Positions 34,830 through 44,016 are shown, counted from the first letter of the stretch. The stretch: DNA of 64,000 nt from Glycomyces amatae (GCF_020991375.1 NZ_JAJLQZ010000003.1:62001-126000); one strand, 5' to 3'. Notes: generated from the letters alone by a model not told the origin. Translations and numbers: made by a program.

Positions 34830-36545
34830 ATGACCGCTCCACCCCTGCTCACCCGCCGCCGAGGGCGCGCGCTCGGCGTGCTCGCCGCCGCGCTGGCCCT
34901 GATCGCCTCCATGTTCACCACCTCGACCGCCTCCCACGCCCAAGTCGAGGCGCAGAGCGTCCTGGTCGTGAACGCGAACGCTCCGATCCGCCCGGTCACG
35001 CAGGTGGGCAACGGCATGCTCTACGGCCTGTCCACCGCGGACAAGCCGCCGGTAGAGCTGCTCATGCCCTTGAACCTCAACACGCTGCGGCAGCCGCCGC
35101 CCAACCACGACCACATCCCCAACGGGGAGACCGACACGATCGGCGACACGCTCGACATCGCCGGCAACGCCATGGCCGCCGGGGCCGACATCACCGTCGA
35201 CATGGCCGACTCGCTGCCGGGCTTCCCGTACCAGTGGTTCGGGTGGAACGACTGGCTCGACCGGGTCGACCGCATGATCGACGACCTCCAGGCCCGGCCC
35301 GACATCACCAACGTCACCGCCTGGGAGGTCTGGAACGAACCGGACTGGACCTGGCCCTCCTCGGCCGGCAGCTGGCACGACGGCTGGGAGCGCACCTACG
35401 AGCGCATCCGCGCCGGCGACGCGACCACGCCGATCATGGGCCCCAGCGACTCGCACTGGAACGAGTCGCGCATGCGGAGCTTCCTGACCGCCGCCAAGGC
35501 CTCCGGCACCGTGCCCCAGGTGATCTCCTGGCACGAGCTCTCCGGCTGGCAGGGCGTCGCCCAGCACATCCGCGACTACCGCGACCTGGAGGAGGAGCTG
35601 AACATCGGGCCGCTGCCGATCTCGATCAACGAGTACGCCACGCCCGATGAGATCGACGTGCCCAGCAGCGTCAACCACTACATCGCCCAGTTCGAGCGCG
35701 AAGGCGTCCGCGACGCCGAGCGCGCGTTCTGGTACGAGGCCGGCACCCTCAACGGCCTGCTGCACGACAACCGGCCGACCGCCTCCTACTGGATGTACCA
35801 GTGGTACGCCGAGCAGTCCGGTCAGATCGTCGACGTCGACCCCACCGCCTACAACGACGCCGTCGCCTCCTACGACGCCGGCGCGCAAGAGGTCAGCATC
35901 GTCTTCGCGGGCGAAGCCGGGGACAACACGGTCCAGGTCAACGGCATCGGCGGCCTCGGGTCCCAGGTGAGCGCCACGCTGGAGTACGTGCCCGGGTCGG
36001 GCCGCACCACCCCGGTCGGCGGCGCGACCCACGTGTGGACACGGGACTTCCAGGTCGACGGCGGCAGCGTCGGCATCCCCGTCGACGACCAGGACTACCT
36101 CGGCGCCTACCGCCTGGTCTTGACTCCGGCGCAGCCCGGCGGCGGCGGTGACAGCGGCGAGCTGCGCTCGGTCGCGAGCGGCAAGTGCCTGGACGTGCCC
36201 GAGTCCTCCACGACCGCGGGCACCCAGCTGGCGCTGTGGAGCTGCAACGGCCAGGCCAACCAGCGGTGGACCGCGACAGCGGACGGGGAGCTGAGCGTGT
36301 ACTCGGGGCAGACGCGAATGTGCCTGGACGCCTATGAGAACCAGACGACCGCGGGCACGCCCGTGATCATCTGGCCCTGCAACGGCCAGAGCAACCAGCG
36401 CTGGCGGATCGGTGCGGACGGCAGCGTCACCGGCCAGGCGTCCGGCCTGTGCCTCGACGTCGAGGGCGGCTCCACGGCCGACGGCGCGAGCGTCCTCCTG
36501 TGGACCTGCCACGGCGGGGCCAACCAGCGGTGGTCCCTCGCCTGA
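34830..36545 (+). CDS. Secreted GH39-like glycosidase with CBM13 (ricin-B type) module
   Basis: A 571-residue exported enzyme. Signal peptide 1-37; catalytic domain to ~340 with acid/base Glu170 (WEVWNEPDW) and nucleophile Glu268 (ISINEY); beta domain to ~435. A Gly-rich linker (PGGGGDSG) leads to a CBM13 module (444-571) with three repeats ending in NQRW/NQRWRI/NQRWSL, i.e. QxW lectin repeats that bind galactose- or arabinose-type sugars. It is closest to the enzyme at 4786. It has its own promoter and operator, divergent from the transporter operon. Confidence 0.82.
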   Translation: MTAPPLLTRRRGRALGVLAAALALIASMFTTSTASHAQVEAQSVLVVNANAPIRPVTQVGNGMLYGLSTADKPPVELLMPLNLNTLRQPPPNHDHIPNGETDTIGDTLDIAGNAMAAGADITVDMADSLPGFPYQWFGWNDWLDRVDRMIDDLQARPDITNVTAWEVWNEPDWTWPSSAGSWHDGWERTYERIRAGDATTPIMGPSDSHWNESRMRSFLTAAKASGTVPQVISWHELSGWQGVAQHIRDYRDLEEELNIGPLPISINEYATPDEIDVPSSVNHYIAQFEREGVRDAERAFWYEAGTLNGLLHDNRPTASYWMYQWYAEQSGQIVDVDPTAYNDAVASYDAGAQEVSIVFAGEAGDNTVQVNGIGGLGSQVSATLEYVPGSGRTTPVGGATHVWTRDFQVDGGSVGIPVDDQDYLGAYRLVLTPAQPGGGGDSGELRSVASGKCLDVPESSTTAGTQLALWSCNGQANQRWTATADGELSVYSGQTRMCLDAYENQTTAGTPVIIWPCNGQSNQRWRIGADGSVTGQASGLCLDVEGGSTADGASVLLWTCHGGANQRWSLA

Positions 36546-36563
36546 GGCGCCGACCGCGGACTT

Positions 36564-36598
36564 CGCGTCTCCCTCCGCCTGAGGCGGAGGGAGGCGCG
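36564..36598 (+). terminator. Hairpin terminator after third GH39-like gene
   Basis: 16-bp stem with one G-T pair (36564-36579 with 36583-36598) and a TGA loop. Confidence 0.65.
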
Positions 36599-36654
36599 AG
36601 GACCGTCCGGCCGCGCCGCCGGAGCAGCACTCCGGCAGCGCGGCCTCGCCGCGC

Positions 36655-36676
36655 GTTTCGAAACACCTTCGAAAAC
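36655..36676. promoter_or_regulatory. Cluster of TTCGAA-type operator candidates
   Basis: GTTTCGAAAC (perfect 10-bp palindrome, 36655-36664) is followed by CCTTCGAAAA (36667-36676). A CGAAA-GGT-TTTCG element at 36753-36765 lies closer to the gene. They could be autoregulatory sites of the LacI-type gene at 36783. Confidence 0.45.
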
Positions 36677-36782
36677 TATTCGGTCGATACCGGCGCCACT
36701 CCGCTCTCGGATACCATTCGATACGCATCCTGATATGCGGCGATGCGGATATCGAAAGGTTTTCGAACATGAGGGAAGCCCG

Positions 36783-37820
36783 GTGAGCGACCGAGCCCGA
36801 ACCGCAAGAGTCACCCTGGCGGACGTCGCCCTGCGGGCCGGGGTCTCGTCGGCGACCGTCTCGAAGGTCCTCAACGGACGCAGCGACGTCTCGGCCCGCA
36901 CCCGCGAACGCGTCCTCGGCGTCGTCGCCGAGACCGGCTACAAGTCGACGACGCCGCGGCACGAGCGGACGCGGGCCCTCGTGGTCGTGCTCGATTTCAT
37001 GGCCTCCCCCTACGCGGGGACCGTGCTTCAGGAGATCCTCGCCGCCGCCACCAGGACGGCGACCGAGCTGATACTCCGCCTGCCGCCGTCCCCGCAGGTC
37101 GGCGCGAGCCCCGAGGCCGCCCGCGACTGGGTCGCGCAGCAGCAGGCGTCGGGCGCCGTCGGCGTCATCGAACTCGCCGTCGCCGTGCCCGACGCGGTGC
37201 ACGCCGCCGCGAGCGACCGCGACCTGCCGGTCGTGACGATCGACCCGATCGGCACGGCGGGCGACCGCTTCGTGAGCATCGGCTCCACCAACTGGGCGGG
37301 CGGACGCTCGGCGACCGAGCACCTCCTCCGCCTCGACCACCGCAGGATCGCCTGGATCGGGGGGCCGCGGAACTCGGCGCCCTCGGCCGAGCGGTTCCAC
37401 GGGTACCAGGCCGCGCTCGACGCCGCCGGCCTCGCGGCGGAGCCGGCGCTGGTCCTCCACGACGCGTTCTCGGTCGAGGCGGGGTTCAGGCACGGGCGCG
37501 ACCTGCTCTCCCTTGAGGCGCCGCCGACCGCGGTCGTCGCCGGGAACGACGAGATCGCCATCGGCGTCCTCGCCGCGGCGAAGGAGCTGGGCGTCGACGT
37601 CCCCGGCCGGCTGTCCGTCACCGGGTTCGACGACACCCCGCAGACGGAGTGGACCACGCCCGGCCTCACGTCGGTGCGCCAGCCGCTCACGGGCATGGGC
37701 CGGATGGCGGTCGAGACCGTCCTCGCCATGGCGAAGGGCGTCCAGCCCGCGTCCCGGCACCTGCAGTTGACGACCTCCCTCACCGTCCGCGACTCGACGG
37801 GCCCGGCCCCGGCGGCCTGA
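36783..37820 (+). CDS. LacI-family transcriptional regulator (third)
   Basis: A 345-residue repressor with GTG start after GAGGGAA; a longer frame from 36735 has no ribosome site. Helix-turn-helix at the N-terminus (TLADVALRAGVSSATVSKVL), then hinge and periplasmic-binding-protein-like domain (IDPIGTAGDRFVSIGSTNWA; TGFDDTPQTEW) of the LacI/CcpA type. It lies 237 bases after the secreted GH39-like gene. It is not obviously paired with an enzyme gene, so its target is uncertain; the upstream TTCGAA elements suggest autoregulation. Confidence 0.9.
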   Translation: MSDRARTARVTLADVALRAGVSSATVSKVLNGRSDVSARTRERVLGVVAETGYKSTTPRHERTRALVVVLDFMASPYAGTVLQEILAAATRTATELILRLPPSPQVGASPEAARDWVAQQQASGAVGVIELAVAVPDAVHAAASDRDLPVVTIDPIGTAGDRFVSIGSTNWAGGRSATEHLLRLDHRRIAWIGGPRNSAPSAERFHGYQAALDAAGLAAEPALVLHDAFSVEAGFRHGRDLLSLEAPPTAVVAGNDEIAIGVLAAAKELGVDVPGRLSVTGFDDTPQTEWTTPGLTSVRQPLTGMGRMAVETVLAMAKGVQPASRHLQLTTSLTVRDSTGPAPAA

Positions 37821-38028
37821 CGGGAGCCGTGGAGCGACGGCCCGCCCCGATCCTCCTGAGCCGTAACCGCGGCATGACGGCGCCGCCCGCCGAACCGCAG
37901 CGGTGCCGGCCTCCCGGCACCGCGGTCTTCCACGTCCTGCCGCGCCGACAGGCGCATCGGCAAGCGGCGGCGTCGAGCGGGCCGAGCGGTGCTTCCGGGT
38001 CGACGAGACGGCCGGTGAGGGCCCGCCG

Positions 38029-40518
38029 TCAGGCGTCGTTCACGCCGCTCCAGGGCCTGCGGGGCCGGTCCGGCGCCTCGGAGTCGTCGAGCAGGCCGTT
38101 GAGCTGCATGTTGATGGTGCGCAGCCGCTCGGGCTCACCGCGGTCGATCGCCTTGCGCCCCTCGGCGATGAGGCGGTCGGCCTGCGAGCGGCTGCGCATC
38201 AGGGACCGCTGCTGCGCGAGGTCGGTGAAGATCATCGTCTGGAGCACCGGTCCGCGGTCGAGCAGCCGCAGCGCGTACTCCTGGAGCTCGGACAGGCGCT
38301 GGCGCAGCAGGTCCGCGTCGCGCGACTCGATCGCGTCCGCGATCCGGCGCTCGTACATCGGCAGGTTCTCGCGGTCCGACTCACCGCCGTGGGCCAGGAC
38401 CAGGTCGCGGATCTCGGCGGTGACGCCTTCGGCCTCCTCGACCAGTTCGGGCCAGCGCAGCTCGTCCTCGACCGCGTCGACGGCGATGCGCAGGTCGATC
38501 AGGCGCTTGTGCGCGGCCAGCGCGTCGTCCTGGCTGGCGCGGGCGGCGTCCACCAGGGCGGTCGCGTCCTCGGCGAGCCGCTCGTCGTCGATGCGCGCCA
38601 AGTGGATCTCGGCGAGGGGGCTGCCCGCCGCGCGCTGGCGGTCGCGGACCGCGGCGAGGCGGGCGAGCTCCTCGCCGGCCGTCTCGACCAGTTCGGCGTG
38701 GGAGGGCGCGGACTCGGCGGCGAGGTTGACGGTGTGCTCGAAGACCTGGTCGAGCAGGGGCACTTCGAGACTGGCCCTGATGAGGCGGGAGGTGTCGATG
38801 GCGACGGTCAGCTTCACCTCGCTGCCGGCGGGCAGGGTCCGGGCGACGTCGCCGGCGCGGACCTCGATGCGGCCGATGCGCCGGTTGCGGTCGCCGCGGG
38901 CGTGCACGCCCTCGAGGACCGGGACGGGGAGCAGGCTCCCCGAGTCGCCGGGCTGGACGGTCACGGTGGTGCGCAGCGAGACCACGCGTCGGGCCGGCAG
39001 CGGGGTGCCCTGGGGGACGATCGGCTTCATGCGGTTGCCGTCGAGGCCGACCGCGATGGTGGTACCGAGGACGGGGCCCTCCTCGACGCCGCCGACGGTG
39101 TAGGTGAGCCGGTCCGGGGCGACCGGCAGGAGCCGCCCCGACTCGTCGGCGAGCTCGATGGCGTAGGTGTGGCGCCTGCCGCGGGTGGCCCACAGGCTGG
39201 TGCTGAAACCGCCGCGGTCGGTGAGGCGGATCCTGCCGCTGCGCCAGGCGGGGTCGCCGTCCTGGTCGACGAGTTCGACGGTGAGGCGCGAGAGCCGGCC
39301 TTCGCCTTCGATACGGCCCATGACGATCGGGTCGACGTCGGGGCTGACGCGCGGGTACTCGAGCCGGACCCGGTAGGCCTCGGGGGCGGGAGGGGCGGCG
39401 TCCGGGTCGGCGTCGAGGGGCTGGCCGCCGGCGAAGACGGCCGCGCCGCGGGCGACCACGGTCATGGGGTCCTGGTCGAACTCGAGCGGCGCGCCCAGGC
39501 CGAGGACCGGGTCGGCGAGGCGTTCGCGCAGGTAGGGCATGGCGGTCGGGCCGCCGACCATGATGACCTTCTCCAGGTCGGCGGGGCCGACGCCGACCTG
39601 CGCGAGGGCGTCCCGGCACAGGTTCACCGACCGGGCGACGATCGGCTCGGCGAGCCGTTCGACGTCGGCGCGGCGCAGCTCGTACTCGAAGTCGTGGCGC
39701 CTGCCGCGCCGGTCCTCGAGTTCGAGTTCGATCCAGGCGGTCGCGGACTGGGAGAGCTCGATCTTGGCGTTCTCGGCCTGCCGCTTGAGCTTCGCGACCG
39801 CGCCGGCCCAGCGGGCGTCGCCGCGGGAGAGCCCCGCGAGCGCCGGAACACGGTCGACCGCGGCCGGGACGAGCAGCTCGTCGACGATCCTCCAGTCGAT
39901 GACCTTGCCGCCCAGGAAGTTGTCGCCGGCGTGGCGGACCACGGAGAACTCGCCTTCGCGCAGGCGGATGACGGCCGCGTCGAAGGTGCCGCCGCCGAGG
40001 TCGTAGACGAGCCACATGGCGTTCTCGTCGGTGGCCTGGAAGCCGTAGCTGTGGGCGGCGGCGGTCGGTTCGGGCAGCAGCGGCGCGGACCGGAGGCCGG
40101 CCAGTTCGGCGGCGCGGCGGGTGGCGTCGCAGGCGCTCAGGTCGAACGCGGCCGGGACGGTGATCACCGCGGACCGGACGTCCTCGCCGAGCCGCTTGCC
40201 CACGTTGGCGCGCAGCGACTTCAGGACCTCGGCGGAGAGCATCTCGGGGGTCATGGGGACGCCCGCGAGGGTCTTCACCGGGTCGACGGTGCCCATGCGG
40301 AGCTTGAACTCGGTGCAGGTGTGGTCGGGGTCGGATTCGCTGCGCTCGCGGGCGGCGCGGCCGACGTGGAGGCGCCCGCGCCGGTCGGCCCACACCGCTG
40401 AGGGCGTGGTCTCGTCGTTGTCGTTGTTCTTGACGACCTCGGTGCCCACGTCCCGCAGGACCGCGACGGCGCTGTTGGTGGTGCCCAGGTCGATGCCGAC
40501 GTCGATGGTGGTCCTCAT
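38029..40518 (-). CDS. Hsp70-family protein with atypical C-terminal region
   Basis: An 829-residue DnaK-like protein. The ATPase domain is intact: VGIDLGTTNSAVAV (7-20), PEPTAAAHSYGF near 155, VYDLGGGTFDAAVI near 180, and IMVGGPTAMPYLRERL near 320. After about 390 the usual peptide-binding domain is replaced by a ~250-residue beta-rich region and a long charged helical tail. The start at 40518 is fixed by the ATGA overlap with the upstream GrpE-like gene. It probably works with the two upstream genes as a specialised chaperone. Confidence 0.88.
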   Translation of the reverse strand: MRTTIDVGIDLGTTNSAVAVLRDVGTEVVKNNDNDETTPSAVWADRRGRLHVGRAARERSESDPDHTCTEFKLRMGTVDPVKTLAGVPMTPEMLSAEVLKSLRANVGKRLGEDVRSAVITVPAAFDLSACDATRRAAELAGLRSAPLLPEPTAAAHSYGFQATDENAMWLVYDLGGGTFDAAVIRLREGEFSVVRHAGDNFLGGKVIDWRIVDELLVPAAVDRVPALAGLSRGDARWAGAVAKLKRQAENAKIELSQSATAWIELELEDRRGRRHDFEYELRRADVERLAEPIVARSVNLCRDALAQVGVGPADLEKVIMVGGPTAMPYLRERLADPVLGLGAPLEFDQDPMTVVARGAAVFAGGQPLDADPDAAPPAPEAYRVRLEYPRVSPDVDPIVMGRIEGEGRLSRLTVELVDQDGDPAWRSGRIRLTDRGGFSTSLWATRGRRHTYAIELADESGRLLPVAPDRLTYTVGGVEEGPVLGTTIAVGLDGNRMKPIVPQGTPLPARRVVSLRTTVTVQPGDSGSLLPVPVLEGVHARGDRNRRIGRIEVRAGDVARTLPAGSEVKLTVAIDTSRLIRASLEVPLLDQVFEHTVNLAAESAPSHAELVETAGEELARLAAVRDRQRAAGSPLAEIHLARIDDERLAEDATALVDAARASQDDALAAHKRLIDLRIAVDAVEDELRWPELVEEAEGVTAEIRDLVLAHGGESDRENLPMYERRIADAIESRDADLLRQRLSELQEYALRLLDRGPVLQTMIFTDLAQQRSLMRSRSQADRLIAEGRKAIDRGEPERLRTINMQLNGLLDDSEAPDRPRRPWSGVNDA

Positions 40519-40847
40519 CGGTCCTCCCCGGGCGCGTCCTCGGGGATGCCGACGATGACCTCGCCCATGCGGATCAGGGAGCCGCGCAGGGTGACCGCGG
40601 GCCCGACGGTCTCCAGGACCCGCTCGGCCTCGAGGCCGGCGGTCGGCTGGAAGGCCAGGACCCGCAGTTGGAGGCCGGCGGTGTAGGCCAGGCCGTCGTA
40701 CTCGTGGATCTGGACGCCGAGGGCGGCGAGCGCGTCGCCCACGCCGAGGACGTGGCGGTGCAGCGGTCCGTCCTGGACCTTGCGGTGCAGCCGCCATACG
40801 GCGGCGGCCAGTTCGGCGAGCGGGCGCTCGTCGACTTCGACCGGCAT
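40515..40847 (-). CDS. Small GrpE-like protein
   Basis: A 110-residue protein after a strong Shine-Dalgarno (AAAGGAGG). A short helical part is followed by a beta-like C-terminus (TVGPAVTLRGSLIRMGEVIVG) that resembles the GrpE head domain. It overlaps the Hsp70 start (ATGA). GrpE exchanges nucleotide on Hsp70; that role is inferred from weak similarity and position. Confidence 0.6.
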   Translation of the reverse strand: MPVEVDERPLAELAAAVWRLHRKVQDGPLHRHVLGVGDALAALGVQIHEYDGLAYTAGLQLRVLAFQPTAGLEAERVLETVGPAVTLRGSLIRMGEVIVGIPEDAPGEDR

Positions 40848-40867
40848 TGGTGGACCTCCTTTGGTCG

Positions 40868-42817
40868 TCAGCGAACGATGTTCCAGCCCTCGCGGTGCCA
40901 CTGGTCGAGTTCGGGCACGTTCCGGCGCAGCAGCCACTGGCGCAGGTACCGGCGGGTCGCGTAGAGCACGGGCAGCAGGGGCACGACGGCGAGGAGCCGC
41001 CACCAGCCGGTCAGGGGCGGCTCGGTGATCGTGAGGTCGGTGAACGCGACGTTCACGACCAGGATGAGCACTGCGACGATCGAGATGCCGAGGCTCGCCC
41101 GGGAGAAGGGCCCCGTCGCCAGCGGCATGCGGCCGCACGCGGGGCAGCAGGGGACGACGGCGGAGCGGTGCTCGCCGACGCCCTGCGAGTAGCGGCTCAG
41201 GTCGATCGTCCTGGTGGACTCGGTGCCGCGCCCGCACCACGCGCAGGCCGCGTACCGCGGCTGCGCGTCCCGCTGCCAGTTCGGCAGCCAGGGCGCGAAG
41301 GGGTCCTGGGCGTCGGCGCCGCGCAGCCCGGCGAGTATGCGGTCCGCCTCCGCCGAGGAGGCCTCCCAGGGCCGGTGCGCGGGCGGGGCGGGGCGGGCGA
41401 TCCGCTCGATGTCCCGGACGGCCTGCCTGATCTGCCGCTCCAGGTCCGGGTCCTTCGCCAGTTCGAGCGCCTCCTCCAGTCCGGGGAGGACGGCGGCGAC
41501 GTCGGCGCCGGACCGGATGCGGCCGTTGGCGTAGTCGACGAGGATCACCAGCGCGGACCCGGCGACCTCGTCGCAGACCTTGTCGTAGGCGCTCCGGTCG
41601 TGCTTGCGGAGGCGTTCGAGCGGCCGCCGCGTGTCCTCGACGAGGCGGGCGTGCGCGGCGAGGGTGCGGCCGGCGCCCTTCGGCTTCTCCATGGCGGCGT
41701 TGCAGACGGCCACCACCTGGTTGTTCAGCAGCGTCGCGATGTCGGCGTCGATCTGGCGGCGCACGTGGCCCGCGGCCGCGACCGCGGCGACCCTGTCGAG
41801 CCAGTCGGCCGCCCGCTCGTACTCGGCGCCCCGATCGCCCGCTGCGATGGAGGCCCGGTTCGCCCCGGCGATCACGCAGCGGTGCATGCCCGAGGCCAGG
41901 CCGTCGGTGATGCCCGAGACCACCGGGTGGTCGGCGCCGAGCACGGCCCGGAGCGCGTTCAGGTCGGCGGTCGACGCGTCGAGTACGGACAGGCACGCCC
42001 GCGCGTACGGCTCGGCGGCGAACTCCGGGCTCTTCGCGCGGTCGACCAGCGCGCGCAACCGGTCCACCGGGGGCTTCACGGCGTGCAGGAGCGCCCGGTC
42101 GACCCGGTCCCGGTCGAACCCGGACTCGCGCATGGCGCCGAGGTGGGCGCGCAACCGGGTCGGCCGCTTGATCAGCCCCGCGATGAGGGAGGCGTGGCTG
42201 GCCAGCAGCAGGTCCGGCAGCTCCCGGCGGAGCCGGGCCGCCGCCTCGGCCTTGAGCCGCGGGTCCGCGGCGGCCTCCACGCGCGCTTCGATCCACGCCC
42301 GGCAGCCCTCGTCGGCGAGCACCTGCCGCCAGCGCCGGTAGGCGGACTTCCAGGCGGTGTGGACGCCCTTGCCGCCGTCGGCGGTCTCAAGCGCGTTCAG
42401 GTGCGCGGTGACGGCGAGGTTGTGCAGGGCCGCGGAGGCGTCCGGGGACTTCGTCCGCACCAGTTCGTTCCAGGCCGTCCGCAGTTGCCGGTCCGAGCCG
42501 TGCCCGGTGCCTGTGTCGACGGGCCACAGCCAGAACCACTCCTCGGCGAGGCGGCGGCGCGGGTCGCTCAGGCGCTGCAACGCCTCCAGGACCTCGTCGG
42601 CACCGGGGGGCGGGCTGACCGCGAACGGCCCCGCCGGTCCCGCGGGCCGCTCGCCGAGGCGGCGGGCCGCCTCGATCTCGCCGGTCCGGCGCCGCACCTG
42701 CCGCAGCGTCGCGTCCACCGGCAGGCCGCTGAGCCGGAAGGCGTTGCGCCGGTACAGGTCCGCGGTCCCGTACACGGCCGGTACCGCCTCGTGCTCCTCC
42801 TCTCGCCCGACCGGCAT
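40868..42817 (-). CDS. J-domain-like, zinc-ribbon and membrane-anchored Hsp70 partner
   Basis: A 649-residue protein starting after AAGGAGG at 42817. The N-terminus (YRRNAFRLSGLPVDATLRQV, then DEVLEALQRLSDPRRRLAEE) looks like a divergent J-like domain. A long helical, Arg-rich middle follows. Near 550-575, CAWCGRG and CCPACG form a CxxC...CxxC zinc-ribbon pair; the last ~80 residues contain two hydrophobic segments (SLGISIVAVLILVVNVAFT; LAVVPLLPVLYA). It may tether the Hsp70-like protein to the membrane. Co-transcribed with it (20-base gap to the GrpE-like gene). Confidence 0.6.
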   Translation of the reverse strand: MPVGREEEHEAVPAVYGTADLYRRNAFRLSGLPVDATLRQVRRRTGEIEAARRLGERPAGPAGPFAVSPPPGADEVLEALQRLSDPRRRLAEEWFWLWPVDTGTGHGSDRQLRTAWNELVRTKSPDASAALHNLAVTAHLNALETADGGKGVHTAWKSAYRRWRQVLADEGCRAWIEARVEAAADPRLKAEAAARLRRELPDLLLASHASLIAGLIKRPTRLRAHLGAMRESGFDRDRVDRALLHAVKPPVDRLRALVDRAKSPEFAAEPYARACLSVLDASTADLNALRAVLGADHPVVSGITDGLASGMHRCVIAGANRASIAAGDRGAEYERAADWLDRVAAVAAAGHVRRQIDADIATLLNNQVVAVCNAAMEKPKGAGRTLAAHARLVEDTRRPLERLRKHDRSAYDKVCDEVAGSALVILVDYANGRIRSGADVAAVLPGLEEALELAKDPDLERQIRQAVRDIERIARPAPPAHRPWEASSAEADRILAGLRGADAQDPFAPWLPNWQRDAQPRYAACAWCGRGTESTRTIDLSRYSQGVGEHRSAVVPCCPACGRMPLATGPFSRASLGISIVAVLILVVNVAFTDLTITEPPLTGWWRLLAVVPLLPVLYATRRYLRQWLLRRNVPELDQWHREGWNIVR

Positions 42818-42972
42818 GCCCGCCTCCTTCCGCCGCGTCGTCGTACGGCTCGAGAGTCCCACGGCTCCACCGGGACCGGTCCCGGAAGGACGCGGCGGCG
42901 CCGGTTCACGGTCCCCATCGGATCAGGGCGGGTGTTCGGGCCGCTCGCACCGGAACCGGTCCGTCGGCCGGT

Positions 42973-43638
42973 TCAGCCGACCCACAGGAGCAGGACGGCG
43001 AGGCTCGCGGCGGCCCCCGCGAAGCAGGCCGCGGCCGCCTTCGGGCTCGGTCCGGCGGTCCCGGAGGCGCGGCCGCCCAGCATCGACTCCAGCTGCTCGC
43101 GCAGCTCCTCGTTGAACGCCAGGCCCGCCGCGAGGATCAGCGCCGACGGCGCCGCGTAGACCAGGGTGTAGCCGACGAGGACGGCCACCGCGGCCGCGGC
43201 CGCGACATCGGCGTCGACGAGGCGTTCGACGGCCAGGAGCATCGGGAAGGCGTTGGGGAGGTCGCCGAGCGTGGCGAGCGCCCCGAACGGCAGCGCGCTC
43301 CAGACGTTCACCCACGGCGGCAGTGTGCGGTCTCGGCGCTCCCGGGGCCTGAGCCTGCGCACGCCGGCGACGACCAGTGCCGCCGCCAGGCCGGCGAACA
43401 GCAGGCGGCGCAGCCACAGTGCGATCCCCTCCAGCGCCGACTCCGCGAACGACAGTCCGAAGTAGAACGCCAGGGCGAGGGCCAGGAACGAGGCGGCCGC
43501 GCCGAGCATGAACGCCCAGCCGGTCGGCGCGGGGCGCTTCGCCCCGAGCAGGATCACGATGACGATCCAGATCGTGGCGGCGTTGACCGAGTCCAGCAGC
43601 GCCAGGCCCGTCAGGCCCCACAGCAGTCCGGCCGTCAC
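42973..43638 (-). CDS. GAP-family (SAP/LysE-like) membrane protein
   Basis: A 221-residue membrane protein with six hydrophobic segments. The N-terminus LLWGLTGLALLDSVNAATIW is the conserved start of the GAP/SAP family (linked to lipid or peptide export in mycobacteria). I chose GTG at 43638 because the family starts there; the frame extends to 43734 with an ATG at 43689. A mini-ORF ends exactly on this start (GTGA). Function unknown. Confidence 0.72.
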   Translation of the reverse strand: MTAGLLWGLTGLALLDSVNAATIWIVIVILLGAKRPAPTGWAFMLGAAASFLALALAFYFGLSFAESALEGIALWLRRLLFAGLAAALVVAGVRRLRPRERRDRTLPPWVNVWSALPFGALATLGDLPNAFPMLLAVERLVDADVAAAAAVAVLVGYTLVYAAPSALILAAGLAFNEELREQLESMLGGRASGTAGPSPKAAAACFAGAAASLAVLLLWVG

Positions 43639-43694
43639 CGGGCATCGACCCGCGCCACGGCGCGCTCCGTCGAGCCGCCCCTGTCGCATCCCAT
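43635..43694 (-). CDS. Putative 19-codon leader peptide of the GAP-family gene
   Basis: ATG at 43694 with AGGAGGGA six bases upstream; stop overlaps the GTG start of the next gene (GTGA). A coupled leader is possible; it could equally mark an in-frame alternative start of the larger gene. Confidence 0.3.
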   Translation of the reverse strand: MGCDRGGSTERAVARVDAR

Positions 43695-43799
43695 ACGCGA
43701 TCCCTCCTGAACTGCGGCACTCGCCGCAGCCCACGGTATCGCCGAGCCCGCGGGCGGCGGCGCGCTCACCCCGCCGGACGGGCGCGGCGCCCCTGCGGG

Positions 43800-43982
43800 T
43801 CAGTCGGGCAGCTCCCAGATGAACACGAGCCCCGCGGGCGTGGACTGGAACGAGTGGAGCGTCCAGCCGTTCCCGGCGCCCTCGTCCAGGACGGGCTGGA
43901 TCGTCTCCTCGGCGATCCTGTCCTCGTCCTTGGCGGTGAGCACCGCCTTGACCATCCTGTTCTGCGCCTTGTAGCGGACCAT
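43800..43982 (-). CDS. Small protein, DUF4177-like size
   Basis: A 60-residue protein after GGAGGCG. A beta-alpha-beta layout with EEGAGNGW-like spacing (DEGAGNGWTLHSFQ) resembles DUF4177-type small proteins. Divergent from the membrane protein/XRE pair across two identical-type operators, so it is probably part of the same switch. Confidence 0.6.
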   Translation of the reverse strand: MVRYKAQNRMVKAVLTAKDEDRIAEETIQPVLDEGAGNGWTLHSFQSTPAGLVFIWELPD

Positions 43983-44016
43983 CGTCGCCTCCGTGAAGGG
44001 TGTCGGAACGGTCGTC

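Noticed and set aside
34725-37760. 1011-codon minus-strand frame opposite GH39-like and LacI genes
   Set aside because: Antisense shadow without domains or ribosome site.
37903-40401. 832-codon plus-strand frame opposite the Hsp70-like gene
   Set aside because: Shadow of the real minus-strand gene with clear Hsp70 motifs.
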